Of a stretch of 22,946 nt of DNA, positions 8,740 through 15,624 are shown piece after piece (position 1 is the stretch's first letter; every line of letters starts with the position of its first letter). The position numbers were made by a program, and so were the translations under genes. This DNA comes from Proteobacteria bacterium UBA6921 (GTDB lineage: Bacteria > Pseudomonadota > Gammaproteobacteria > SG8-11): the NCBI GenBank assembly GCA_002450895.1, contig DKAR01000051.1, forward strand, positions 50,560 through 73,505, in the 5' to 3' direction. The notes below the pieces were generated by a model. The model saw only the letters and a list, made by a program, of their open reading frames with translations. It was not told the DNA's origin and searched no databases.

Positions 8740-10626
8740 TTACACTGTTGCCAAATCGCCCTTCTGTTCCAGCCACGCTTTGCGATCGGCAACGCGCTTC
8801 TTGCCCAGCAGCATGTCCATCAGCGTGTTGGTATCGTCGCCGGGATCCACGGTAAGCTGGACAAGGCGGCGCGTATCAGGAGCAATGGTTGTTTCGCGCA
8901 ATTGCGTGGGATTCATTTCACCCAGGCCCTTGAAGCGCACAACGTTAACCTTGCCGCGAATCTTCTCGGCCGTAATCCGATCCTGCACGCCCTGCTTCTC
9001 ACTGTCGTCCAACGCGTAGAACACCTGGTTGCCGACATCGATTCTGTACAAAGGCGGCATCGCGACATAAACATGCCCTGCCATCACCAGCGGGCGGAAG
9101 TGGCGCACGAACAGCGCGCACAGCAGTGTCGCGATGTGCGCGCCGTCCGAATCGGCGTCCGCGAGAATACAAATCTTGCCGTAGCGCAAACCCTCGAGGT
9201 CGTCCGACCCGGGTTCAACACCAATCGCAACGGCGATGTCGTGAACCTCTTGCGACCCGAGCACTTCGCCGGGATCAACCTCCCAGGTGTTCAGGATCTT
9301 TCCACGCAACGGAAGGATCGCCTGAAATTCGCGATCACGCGCCTGCTTGGCGGATCCGCCGGCGGAGTCGCCTTCCACGAGAAACAATTCCGTCCGCGAC
9401 AAATCCTGTGATGAACAATCTGCAAGCTTGCCCGGCAGCGCGGGACCCGCCGTCACTTTCTTGCGAATAACTTTTTTCTCGGCCCGCAGCCGCGTCTGCG
9501 CCGCACTGATGGCGAGTTGCGCGATCTGCTCTCCAATTTCCAGATGCTGGTTCAGCCAAACAATGAAGGTGTCTTTGACCACACCCGATACGAATGCAGC
9601 GCTTTCGCGTGAGGTCAGACGCTCCTTGGTTTGTCCTGAGAACTGCGGATCCTGCATTTTCACGGACAGGATGTAGCTGAGTTTGTCCCACACATCCTCG
9701 GGCGCAAGTTTGATGCCACGCGGCAGCAGATTGCGCACTTCGCAAAAGTCGCGCACTGCGTCCGTGAGGCCGCTGCGCAATCCGTTTACGTGCGTCCCAC
9801 CCTGCACCGTTGGAATCAAGTTGACGTAACTCTCGGTAACGAGTTCACCACCCTCCGGCAACCACAACACGGCCCAGTCCGCCTGCTCCTTCTCGCCTGC
9901 AATGGAGCCAACGTACGGCTCGTCCGGCAATGTCGGGAGCCCTTGCACTGCACCTTTCAAATACTCTGCGAGTCCGTTCTCGTAGTACCACGATTCACTC
10001 TCGCCGGTATTTTCATCGGTGAGCGAGGCTTTTAATCCGGGGCACAATACCGCCTTGGCGCGCAATACATGTTTGAGCCTTGGAATGGAAAACTTCGCGG
10101 AATCGAAGTACTTCGGATTGGGCAGAAATTTGACCGTCGTTCCGGTGTTGCGTTTTCCAACGTCGCCAATCGCTTTCAGTTCCTTGACCTTCTCGCCATC
10201 CTCGAAGGCCATGTGGTGTTCCTTACCATTGCGCCGCACCCAGACGTCCAGGCGTTTCGACAATGCATTCACAACCGACACGCCGACGCCGTGCAAGCCA
10301 CCGGAGAACTGGTAATTCTTGTTGGAAAATTTTCCGCCGGCATGCAAGCGCGTCAGGATCACTTCAACGCCGGAAACGCCTTCGCCAGGATGTTTGTCGA
10401 CCGGCATGCCGCGGCCGTCATCGACAACCTGTATGGATCCGTCCTTGAAGACAGTGACAGCAATTTCGTGAGCATGCCCGGCAATGGCCTCATCGACACT
10501 GTTGTCGATGACTTCCTGGGCAAGGTGATTGGGGCGATCGGTCTGCGTGTACATCCCCGGGCGCTTGCGCACCGGTTCCAGACCGGCAAGAACTTCAATG
10601 GCGGCGGCGTCGTAATTCTTTGTCAT
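8740..10626 (-). CDS. parE: DNA topoisomerase IV subunit B (ATPase)
   Basis: A 628-residue ParE, the ATPase subunit of topoisomerase IV. The GHKL ATP site shows EVIDNSVDEA, VVDDGRGMPVDKH and GGLHGVGVSVVNAL. The TOPRIM domain shows LVEGDSAGGSAKQ, PLRGKILN and the acidic ADADSDGAHI. The length equals that of E. coli ParE (about 630) and is well short of full GyrB (about 800), because the GyrB-specific insert in the TOPRIM region is absent; this and the linked parC decide ParE. It is the first gene of the run parE-cytochrome-parC. No strong ribosome binding site is seen near ATG 10626; the nearest GAGG is 15 bases away. Confidence 0.96.
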   Translation of the reverse strand: MTKNYDAAAIEVLAGLEPVRKRPGMYTQTDRPNHLAQEVIDNSVDEAIAGHAHEIAVTVFKDGSIQVVDDGRGMPVDKHPGEGVSGVEVILTRLHAGGKFSNKNYQFSGGLHGVGVSVVNALSKRLDVWVRRNGKEHHMAFEDGEKVKELKAIGDVGKRNTGTTVKFLPNPKYFDSAKFSIPRLKHVLRAKAVLCPGLKASLTDENTGESESWYYENGLAEYLKGAVQGLPTLPDEPYVGSIAGEKEQADWAVLWLPEGGELVTESYVNLIPTVQGGTHVNGLRSGLTDAVRDFCEVRNLLPRGIKLAPEDVWDKLSYILSVKMQDPQFSGQTKERLTSRESAAFVSGVVKDTFIVWLNQHLEIGEQIAQLAISAAQTRLRAEKKVIRKKVTAGPALPGKLADCSSQDLSRTELFLVEGDSAGGSAKQARDREFQAILPLRGKILNTWEVDPGEVLGSQEVHDIAVAIGVEPGSDDLEGLRYGKICILADADSDGAHIATLLCALFVRHFRPLVMAGHVYVAMPPLYRIDVGNQVFYALDDSEKQGVQDRITAEKIRGKVNVVRFKGLGEMNPTQLRETTIAPDTRRLVQLTVDPGDDTNTLMDMLLGKKRVADRKAWLEQKGDLATV

Positions 10627-10680
10627 CGATCCGGGCTAATGCCTCGCTATGAAAATTGGGCGAGAGATTTAGCACGGAAT

Positions 10681-10740
10681 GCCAGCCGGCACAACGCTGG
10701 CGAATGCCGAAGTCGCCCCTCGATGCCGGGATCGAGGGGC
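10681..10740. repeat. two hairpins between the kinase gene and parE
   Basis: GCCAGC (10681-10686) pairs with GCTGGC (10696-10701). GCCCCTCGAT (10715-10724) pairs perfectly with ATCGAGGGGC (10731-10740) around a six-base loop. GATGCC (10722-10727) can instead pair with GGCATC (10738-10743), giving mutually exclusive folds. On the minus strand these come about 70 bases after the kinase stop and just before parE. No U-run follows, so a Rho-independent terminator is only weakly supported; a parE leader structure is the other option. Confidence 0.4.
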
Positions 10741-10807
10741 ATCCGGGGATAGAAAATGGCCACGCGTAACGCAATGCGCCGCGCGTGAAGCAAAAATTTT
10801 TGGGGAT

Positions 10808-12535
10808 TTATTCGTTCGGCTCGAGATTCTCGACCAGAACTCGGTAGAAATTGCGCAAATCCAGCGGTTTGGTCAGGTAGTCGTTCGATCCGGCCGCCAG
10901 ACAACGGTTGCGATCTTCCTTGAGCGCATTGGCCGTAATGTGGACGATCGGCTGCGTGTAACCTGCACCGCGCAAGATTCGTGTCGCAGTCAATCCATCC
11001 ATCACCGGCATCTGCACGTCCATCAGGATCAGGTCGTACGGCCGTGCCAGGGCTTTTTCGACAGCCATCTTTCCGTTGTCGACAACTTCGACGGTCGCTC
11101 CGGCGCGTATCAGATGCTTTGCGATGAGGTCCTGGTTGTCCGGGCTATCCTCGACCACCAGCACGCGGCCGCGGACACAGTTTGCCGTCGCTTCGATCGC
11201 CGTTGAACTGGAATCAACTCGCATGTCTTCGACGCGCGTCACCATGTCTGACAGATCCGCGTCTCCAACGGCGACGCGAACCTCAAACTTGCTGCCCACC
11301 CCCTTCAGGCTGGATACGGTGACGTTGCCACCCAACTTCTGGGCAAGCTGGCGGGCAATGCACAATCCCAGGCCGGTTCCCCCATACTTTCGCGTGGTGG
11401 ACGAATCCGCCTGGCTGAACGGCTTGAACAAGCGCGAAATCTCTTGCTCCGTCATTCCGATGCCAGTGTCAGCGACTTCAAAACGCAGAAGCTTGGCCTC
11501 GTTCTCATAACCGACCGTCATCGATACGCCACCTCGCTCGGTAAACTTCAGCGCATTGCTGAGCAGGTTAAAAAGAATTTGCTTGAGCCGCGTCGGGTCC
11601 GTAACGACGTTTCTCGGTAACGGAAATTCGTAGTGCACATCAAAAGCGAGGCCTTTTTCACGCGCGCGTGCGCCGAAGATCGATTCGACATCGTGCATCA
11701 CGTGGGCCGTGGAGACTTCAATATCTTCGATGACCAGTTCGCCGGCCTCGATCTTCGACAAGTCGAGAATGTCATTGATGATCCGTTGCAGGTGGCCGCC
11801 TGCCCGGATAATTGATTCGATTTCATGCTCAATGTTGTCGCCGGCCCGATTCGCCTCGCGCAGCATTTCCGAATAACCGATGATCGCGGTCAGAGGCGTG
11901 CGAATTTCGTGACTCATATTCGCCAGGAATTCGCTCTTTGCAAGATTTGCGGCTTCGGCCACCTCTTTCGACTTGCGCAATTCTTCAGCTTCAAGCTGAC
12001 GCTCCATCATCACGCTGATCCAGCTTCCGATCAGGTTTACGAAATCGACATCTGCGCGAGTAAACGGCTTCTTTACCGGTGTGCGATTGGAAAAATTAAC
12101 CGTTCCGAACTTCTTGCCGTGCACGTTGATGCTGCAGCCGATGTACGACTGAATTCCAAGAAAATGGGCCGCGGGATGGTCTTTGAAATCCGATTCAGCG
12201 ACATGGCTGATGGCCAGTGCCTGGGGGGCATTAAATGTGACATTGCAAAACGTCTTGTCGAGCGGAAGCACCAGGCCGCGGCGGGCTGGAGAATCGCTCA
12301 GCACAATAGTATTCAGGAATTCGGATGCGTTCTTTGAAGGATCCTGCCGCCCGACCTTGCCGATTTCTGTTCCAAGCAATTCGCAACCCAGTTTCAGCGT
12401 GGCGTCAATCTGCTGCTCAAACGAGAGATCCGGCCGCGAAATAATTTCATGCAGCGCACGAATTCGGCGCGCCTGTTCCAGCGCCTGGTCGGGCTGAACC
12501 TCGGCAAGTTTCGGAAATATGGCGACGTTTGACAT
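10808..12535 (-). CDS. hybrid sensor histidine kinase: GAF - HisKA - HATPase - receiver
   Basis: A 575-residue soluble hybrid kinase with no membrane segment, so it senses a cytoplasmic signal. An N-terminal GAF domain (about 28-178) contains the PLDKTFCNVTF and SYIGCSINVHGKKFGTVNF stretches common in GAF kinases. A short helix follows, then HisKA with phospho-acceptor H209 in ANMSHEIRTPL. The ATPase domain shows NLLSNALKF (N box) and ADTGIGM. A C-terminal receiver (about 455-575) has the ED pair in VVEDSPDNQ, phospho-acceptor D506 in LILMDVQMP and K in LTKPLD. There is no output domain, so the phosphate must pass to a phosphotransfer protein or another regulator not encoded nearby. Start ATG 12535 has GAGGAG five bases upstream. 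The ligand cannot be deduced. Confidence 0.93.
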   Translation of the reverse strand: MSNVAIFPKLAEVQPDQALEQARRIRALHEIISRPDLSFEQQIDATLKLGCELLGTEIGKVGRQDPSKNASEFLNTIVLSDSPARRGLVLPLDKTFCNVTFNAPQALAISHVAESDFKDHPAAHFLGIQSYIGCSINVHGKKFGTVNFSNRTPVKKPFTRADVDFVNLIGSWISVMMERQLEAEELRKSKEVAEAANLAKSEFLANMSHEIRTPLTAIIGYSEMLREANRAGDNIEHEIESIIRAGGHLQRIINDILDLSKIEAGELVIEDIEVSTAHVMHDVESIFGARAREKGLAFDVHYEFPLPRNVVTDPTRLKQILFNLLSNALKFTERGGVSMTVGYENEAKLLRFEVADTGIGMTEQEISRLFKPFSQADSSTTRKYGGTGLGLCIARQLAQKLGGNVTVSSLKGVGSKFEVRVAVGDADLSDMVTRVEDMRVDSSSTAIEATANCVRGRVLVVEDSPDNQDLIAKHLIRAGATVEVVDNGKMAVEKALARPYDLILMDVQMPVMDGLTATRILRGAGYTQPIVHITANALKEDRNRCLAAGSNDYLTKPLDLRNFYRVLVENLEPNE

Positions 12536-12605
12536 GGGCGCTCCTCACGACGGCAACTACGCGTTCCCGATAAAACGGAACGCACCGTTATTTGTAGCGG
12601 CGCAC

Positions 12606-12635
12606 CTGATAGGGCCCTAAATAGGTATTTGCCAA
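12606..12635 (-). promoter_or_regulatory. candidate sigma70 promoter of the hybrid kinase gene
   Basis: On the minus strand TTGGCA (12635-12630) is one base from the -35 consensus. TATCAG (12611-12606) lies 18 bases on as a possible -10 with four of six matches. The leader to ATG 12535 would be about 65 bases. The spacer contains the palindrome TAGGGCCCTA (12610-12619), which touches the -10 and could be a repressor site. Confidence 0.4.
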
Positions 12636-12640
12636 AGCGT

Positions 12641-12670
12641 AACGAATAAAATAATCGGAAAAACGAATAA
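12641..12670. repeat. direct repeat upstream of the kinase promoter, operator-like
   Basis: AACGAATAA occurs at 12641-12649 and again at 12662-12670, exactly 21 bases (two helical turns) apart. The inner copy ends five bases before the candidate -35. Same-face direct repeats abutting a -35 are typical activator or response-regulator sites. The region is also A/T-rich, so chance cannot be excluded. Confidence 0.4.
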
Positions 12671-12673
12671 CGA

Positions 12674-13279
12674 TCAGTCGAAGTCGCCGGCCAGGGAGCC
12701 TCGGACGTTGGTCGACACCGGGGCAACCTGCTCCCGGTAGTTCGGATGTTCAATTCCCATGTTCAGTGCAGAGCCTCCCTTTACCGCGCGAATCATCGCG
12801 GGCGTGAACTCAAAGCGCAAAAAGTGCACTGAGGATGTCTTCTGATCATTTTCACGATCGAGGTCTTCATCGGCGATGCCCCACACCCGCTCGTGGCCGG
12901 AAACCTGAATCCACACGCGATTTTCGATGCCCTTTAGCACTTCAAGCGCGGCGGCGCGTTCTTGCGGGTCCGGATATTCCAGCATGAATGTTGCTTTCAG
13001 GTTGCTGCCATCCGGAATCAGCGGATTGTAGGCATTCAACTCTTCCTGGATACCGTCGCTCTCGAAAATCCGTTCCGCGCGCAACATTTCCTGGATCTGG
13101 TAGTGCATCGTCGTACGGTCTTCGAAATACAGTCGCGCGTGCATTCCAATCTGTACCTGACGATTGGCCTTGTGCTCCATCACCATGGCCCGCATCTGCG
13201 GACGGATCTGCGAGTACTTTTCCAGAGTGTAAAGATCATCACGCGTCAGACGTTTCATGGAGGTTCTCGCTTGCGTCAT
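12674..13279 (-). CDS. DUF3501 family protein
   Basis: A 201-residue cytoplasmic protein matching the DUF3501 family: MKRLTRDDLYTLEKY at the start, then the conserved basic stretch HKANRQVQIGMHARLYFEDR with MHYQIQEMLRAERI. The biochemical function is unknown. The family is typically encoded next to rubrerythrin and a CCG-type Fe-S oxidoreductase, as here, so a part in the same redox pathway is inferred. I start it at 13279 because the upstream gene's stop TGA is followed at once by GAGGA, seven bases before this ATG. A longer frame to 13345 would overlap the previous gene by 56 bases and has nothing to recommend it. The ATG at 13258 is an alternative. It is the last gene of the operon. Confidence 0.9.
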   Translation of the reverse strand: MTQARTSMKRLTRDDLYTLEKYSQIRPQMRAMVMEHKANRQVQIGMHARLYFEDRTTMHYQIQEMLRAERIFESDGIQEELNAYNPLIPDGSNLKATFMLEYPDPQERAAALEVLKGIENRVWIQVSGHERVWGIADEDLDRENDQKTSSVHFLRFEFTPAMIRAVKGGSALNMGIEHPNYREQVAPVSTNVRGSLAGDFD

Positions 13280-13289
13280 GATTTGGTCC

Positions 13290-14636
13290 TCATATTCCGT
13301 AGGCCTTGCGCAAAAGACTGAGCGGGTGTTCCGGTTTGCGGCCATCCTTCAAGCCGTTTTCAATGTGGTGGCCGGCCATCGGGCAATCGCTTGAATAGTG
13401 ATTTGCGTTGGACTGCTGCACACGTTGAACGACCGGCTTGCCGATCTTCATCGACGTCTCGTGGAACTCCTGTTTCACAGCATATGTACCGTTATGACCA
13501 GAACAGCGCTCGATCGGTTCGACTTGAGTGTCGGGCACCAATTGCAGCGCGTCGCGTGTCTTCAGACCGATGTTTTGCACGCGAAGATGACAGGCCACGT
13601 GGTAAGAGATTTTGCCGAGAGTCGTTTTAAAATCCGTTCGAAGCTTTCCAGCCTTGTGGCGGAGCATCAGGTATTCGAATGGATCAAATATCGCCTTTTT
13701 CACCTTCTGCACTTCCGCATCATCCGGATACATCAAGGGAAGCTCCTGCTTGAACATCAGCACGCAGGAAGGCACCGGCGCAACAAGGTCGTAACCCGCA
13801 TCCACCATCTTGGCCAGCATCGGAATGTTGGCCTCTTTTGCTCGCGCAACAGCGTCGAGATCACCCAATTCCAACTTGGGCATTCCGCAACACTGCTCTT
13901 TTTCCACAAGCGTCACGGGAATCTTGTTGTGCTCAAAAACTGCGATCAGATCCTCACCGACATGTGGTTCGTTGTAGTTGCCGTAGCACGTGGCAAAAAG
14001 GGCAACTTTGCCGCGGGTCTGCTCCGTAGGCTCCGCCACTGTTGTTGTTGGCGCCTTGCGCTTGGCGCGCTTGCGCAGCGTGTCGCTGTGATATTCGGGA
14101 ACGATTGCACCGGGATGAACGCCAAGCACCGACTTCAGCACACCGCGCATGGCCGGGCTCTTGTTCGCGGCGTTCACCATGTTTACGACCACGGGAATAC
14201 CTGCGAGTTTTCCGACGGTGTCAGTACTGGAAAGAATCTTGTCGCGCGTGCGGGTTTGGCCTTTGCGGAAATGCACCGCCTTGGCACGCAGCATCAGGTG
14301 CGGAAAGTCAATGTTCCATTGGTGCGGGGGAACATAGGGACATTTGGTCATGTAGCACAGGTCGCACAGGTAGCAATGATCGACGACTTTCCAGTAGTCC
14401 GCTTTCCTCACTCCGTCGACTTCCATCGACGGCGATTCATCCACCAGATCGAACAAGGTCGGAAACGCGTTGCACAGGCTCACGCAGCGACGGCAACCGT
14501 GGCAAATGTCGTAAACGCGCTCGAGTTCCTTGTAGAGTTTTTCCTCGTCATAAAACTCCGGGCTCTTCCAATTCAGTGGGTGACGCGTGGGTGCCTGGAG
14601 ACTGCCTTCCTGTGTTGGCTTGATCGGCGCGGACAT
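13290..14636 (-). CDS. CCG-domain Fe-S oxidoreductase (HdrD/GlpC-like)
   Basis: A 448-residue cytoplasmic Fe-S protein with two N-terminal ferredoxin-type [4Fe-4S] motifs: CHGCRRCVSLC, and CYLCDLCYMTKCP (four bases-of-turn residues before the last Cys instead of three). Two C-terminal CCG-type domains follow. The first has ATCYG...EQCCGMP. The second has VACHLR...ERCSGHNG, in which the usual Cys pair is reduced to one, followed by SSDCPMAG. This layout is shared by HdrD, GlpC and GlcF, which pass electrons between Fe-S clusters and a partner enzyme. Linked to rubrerythrin, it may deliver electrons for peroxide reduction (inference). I choose ATG 14636: the frame runs on to 14792, but that would overlap the rubrerythrin gene and add an unconserved stretch. 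Confidence 0.88.
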   Translation of the reverse strand: MSAPIKPTQEGSLQAPTRHPLNWKSPEFYDEEKLYKELERVYDICHGCRRCVSLCNAFPTLFDLVDESPSMEVDGVRKADYWKVVDHCYLCDLCYMTKCPYVPPHQWNIDFPHLMLRAKAVHFRKGQTRTRDKILSSTDTVGKLAGIPVVVNMVNAANKSPAMRGVLKSVLGVHPGAIVPEYHSDTLRKRAKRKAPTTTVAEPTEQTRGKVALFATCYGNYNEPHVGEDLIAVFEHNKIPVTLVEKEQCCGMPKLELGDLDAVARAKEANIPMLAKMVDAGYDLVAPVPSCVLMFKQELPLMYPDDAEVQKVKKAIFDPFEYLMLRHKAGKLRTDFKTTLGKISYHVACHLRVQNIGLKTRDALQLVPDTQVEPIERCSGHNGTYAVKQEFHETSMKIGKPVVQRVQQSNANHYSSDCPMAGHHIENGLKDGRKPEHPLSLLRKAYGI

Positions 14637-14666
14637 GGCTTTGTGCCCCAAAATAAGGACGAGTCT

Positions 14667-14698
14667 GAAAACTACAGGGGCCGCGATCGCGACCCCTG
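14667..14698 (-). terminator. terminator-like hairpin between rubrerythrin and oxidoreductase genes
   Basis: Read on the minus strand, CAGGGGTCGC pairs with GCGGCCCCTG around the loop GATC: ten pairs, one a G-U wobble possible only in the minus-strand RNA. TAGTTTTC follows. It begins 16 bases after the rubrerythrin stop and ends about 30 bases before the next start. It may terminate part of the transcripts so that rubrerythrin is made in excess over the two downstream genes. Confidence 0.55.
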
Positions 14699-14713
14699 AG
14701 ATTGCTGCAAAGT

Positions 14714-15133
14714 TTACTTGCCCAGCGTGTCCAGTGCTTTCTGGAAGCGATTGGCGTGCGAGCGCTCGGCTTTCGCCAGCGTTTCGAACCAATCCGCGAT
14801 TTCAGAAAAACCTTCCTGGCGGGCCGCTTTCGCCATACCCGGATACATGTCGGAATACTCGTGCGTTTCGCCGGCGATCGAAGCCTTCAGATTGCTGGCG
14901 GTATCGCCAATCGGCAGACCGGTCGCCGGATCGCCGACCGCTTCCAGGTATTCGAGATGTCCGTGCGCATGACCGGTTTCACCTTCCGCGGTGGAACGGA
15001 AAACTGCGGCGACATCGTTGTAACCTTCAACGTCTGCCTTCGCTGCGAAATAGAGATAACGGCGATTGGCCTGCGATTCGCCCGCGAAAGCGTCTTTCAA
15101 ATTCTTTTCCGTCTGGCTGCCTTTCAGTTGCAT
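14714..15133 (-). CDS. rubrerythrin (diiron domain only)
   Basis: A 139-residue four-helix ferritin-like protein. The diiron ligands are visible in helices at E19 (AGESQANRRY), E52 and H55 (EGETGHAH), E89 and E92 (AGETHEY), and E123 and H126 (AERSHANR). Rubrerythrins reduce hydrogen peroxide to water in the cytoplasm. This one lacks the C-terminal rubredoxin domain (no CxxC pair), so it needs an outside electron donor, plausibly the Fe-S oxidoreductase encoded next. ATG 15133 is preceded by GGAGG, an excellent ribosome binding site. It is the first gene of a three-gene unit and has its own divergent promoter region shared with xseB. Confidence 0.94.
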   Translation of the reverse strand: MQLKGSQTEKNLKDAFAGESQANRRYLYFAAKADVEGYNDVAAVFRSTAEGETGHAHGHLEYLEAVGDPATGLPIGDTASNLKASIAGETHEYSDMYPGMAKAARQEGFSEIADWFETLAKAERSHANRFQKALDTLGK

Positions 15134-15209
15134 GATGGGGAACCTCCGTCGTTTGAGTGGTGATTCTGTCCGGTCGGGCGACCCTTCCGGTCGGCCGCTC
15201 CAGTTCGAT

Positions 15210-15224
15210 TTAGAGTTAGTCTAA
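15210..15224. promoter_or_regulatory. inverted repeat TTAGA-N5-TCTAA, candidate operator
   Basis: A perfect five-base inverted repeat with a five-base spacer lies in the divergent control region. Read as 7-1-7 (TTAGAGT-T-AGTCTAA) it agrees with the PerR box TTATAAT-N-ATTATAA at 10 of 14 positions, which is suggestive for a rubrerythrin gene but not proof. It would fall just after the transcription start of the rubrerythrin unit and on the -35 of xseB. Confidence 0.4.
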
Positions 15225-15237
15225 GCCGTGCGGTAAG

Positions 15238-15264
15238 GCTATACTAGCGCCCGAAATGCGTCAA
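15238..15264 (-). promoter_or_regulatory. candidate promoter for rubrerythrin operon, overlapping a divergent -10
   Basis: On the minus strand TTGACG (15264-15259) is a good -35. TATAGC (15243-15238) is a possible -10 with a short 15-base spacer. On the plus strand TATACT (15240-15245) is a good -10 for xseB, with only a poor -35 near 15217. The two -10 elements overlap, so the promoters should compete. Confidence 0.4.
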
Positions 15265-15361
15265 CGCATAGAGCGGAGATGTACGAATAGTTTGCACCCC
15301 CGCCGTTGCTCCCCTATCGTGAACCCCGCACATACAACAACTTGATGAACGAGAAGCACGC

Positions 15362-15616
15362 GTGGCCAAAAAGACCAAGAACCCGGATTTCGAAGCGGCG
15401 CTCGGTGAGCTTGAAACCATCGTCGACGGCATGGAACACGGGCAGCTGAACCTGGAAGAGTCCTTGCGCCAGTTTGAACGCGGCATCCAGCTCACGCGCC
15501 ATTGTCAGCAGGCACTGCGTGATGCGGAGCAAAAGATTCAGATCCTTCTGAAAGAAGACGACAGTTCAAAGCCCGAGGACTTCGAGTCCACGGACCTGGA
15601 CGGCGAAGCAACGTAG
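15362..15616 (+). CDS. xseB: exodeoxyribonuclease VII small subunit
   Basis: An 84-residue protein matching XseB: DFEAALGELETIVDGMEHGQLNLEESLRQFERGIQLTRHCQQALRDAEQKIQIL is the family's two-helix hairpin. Several copies bind one XseA to form the nuclease that trims single-stranded DNA ends; xseA is not in this window. The tail after residue 65 is acidic and probably disordered. The start is GTG with GAGAAG eight bases upstream; an ATG at 15345 is out of frame. It is the first gene of the run leading into ispA and dxs, a linkage common in proteobacteria. Confidence 0.95.
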   Translation: MAKKTKNPDFEAALGELETIVDGMEHGQLNLEESLRQFERGIQLTRHCQQALRDAEQKIQILLKEDDSSKPEDFESTDLDGEAT

Positions 15617-15624
15617 AACCCGCC

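Noticed and set aside
8482..9411. 309-codon plus-strand open frame opposite parE and the cytochrome gene
   Set aside because: It is antisense to two firmly identified genes, has no family resemblance and no ribosome binding site.
13398..14699. 433-codon open frame on the plus strand opposite the Fe-S oxidoreductase
   Set aside because: It mirrors the codon structure of the real gene, is rich in His, Arg and Gln with no recognisable domain, and the opposite strand has unmistakable cluster motifs.
14637..14792. 52-residue N-terminal extension of the Fe-S oxidoreductase
   Set aside because: It would overlap the rubrerythrin gene and the terminator-like hairpin, and the extension has no conserved features; ATG 14636 is preferred.
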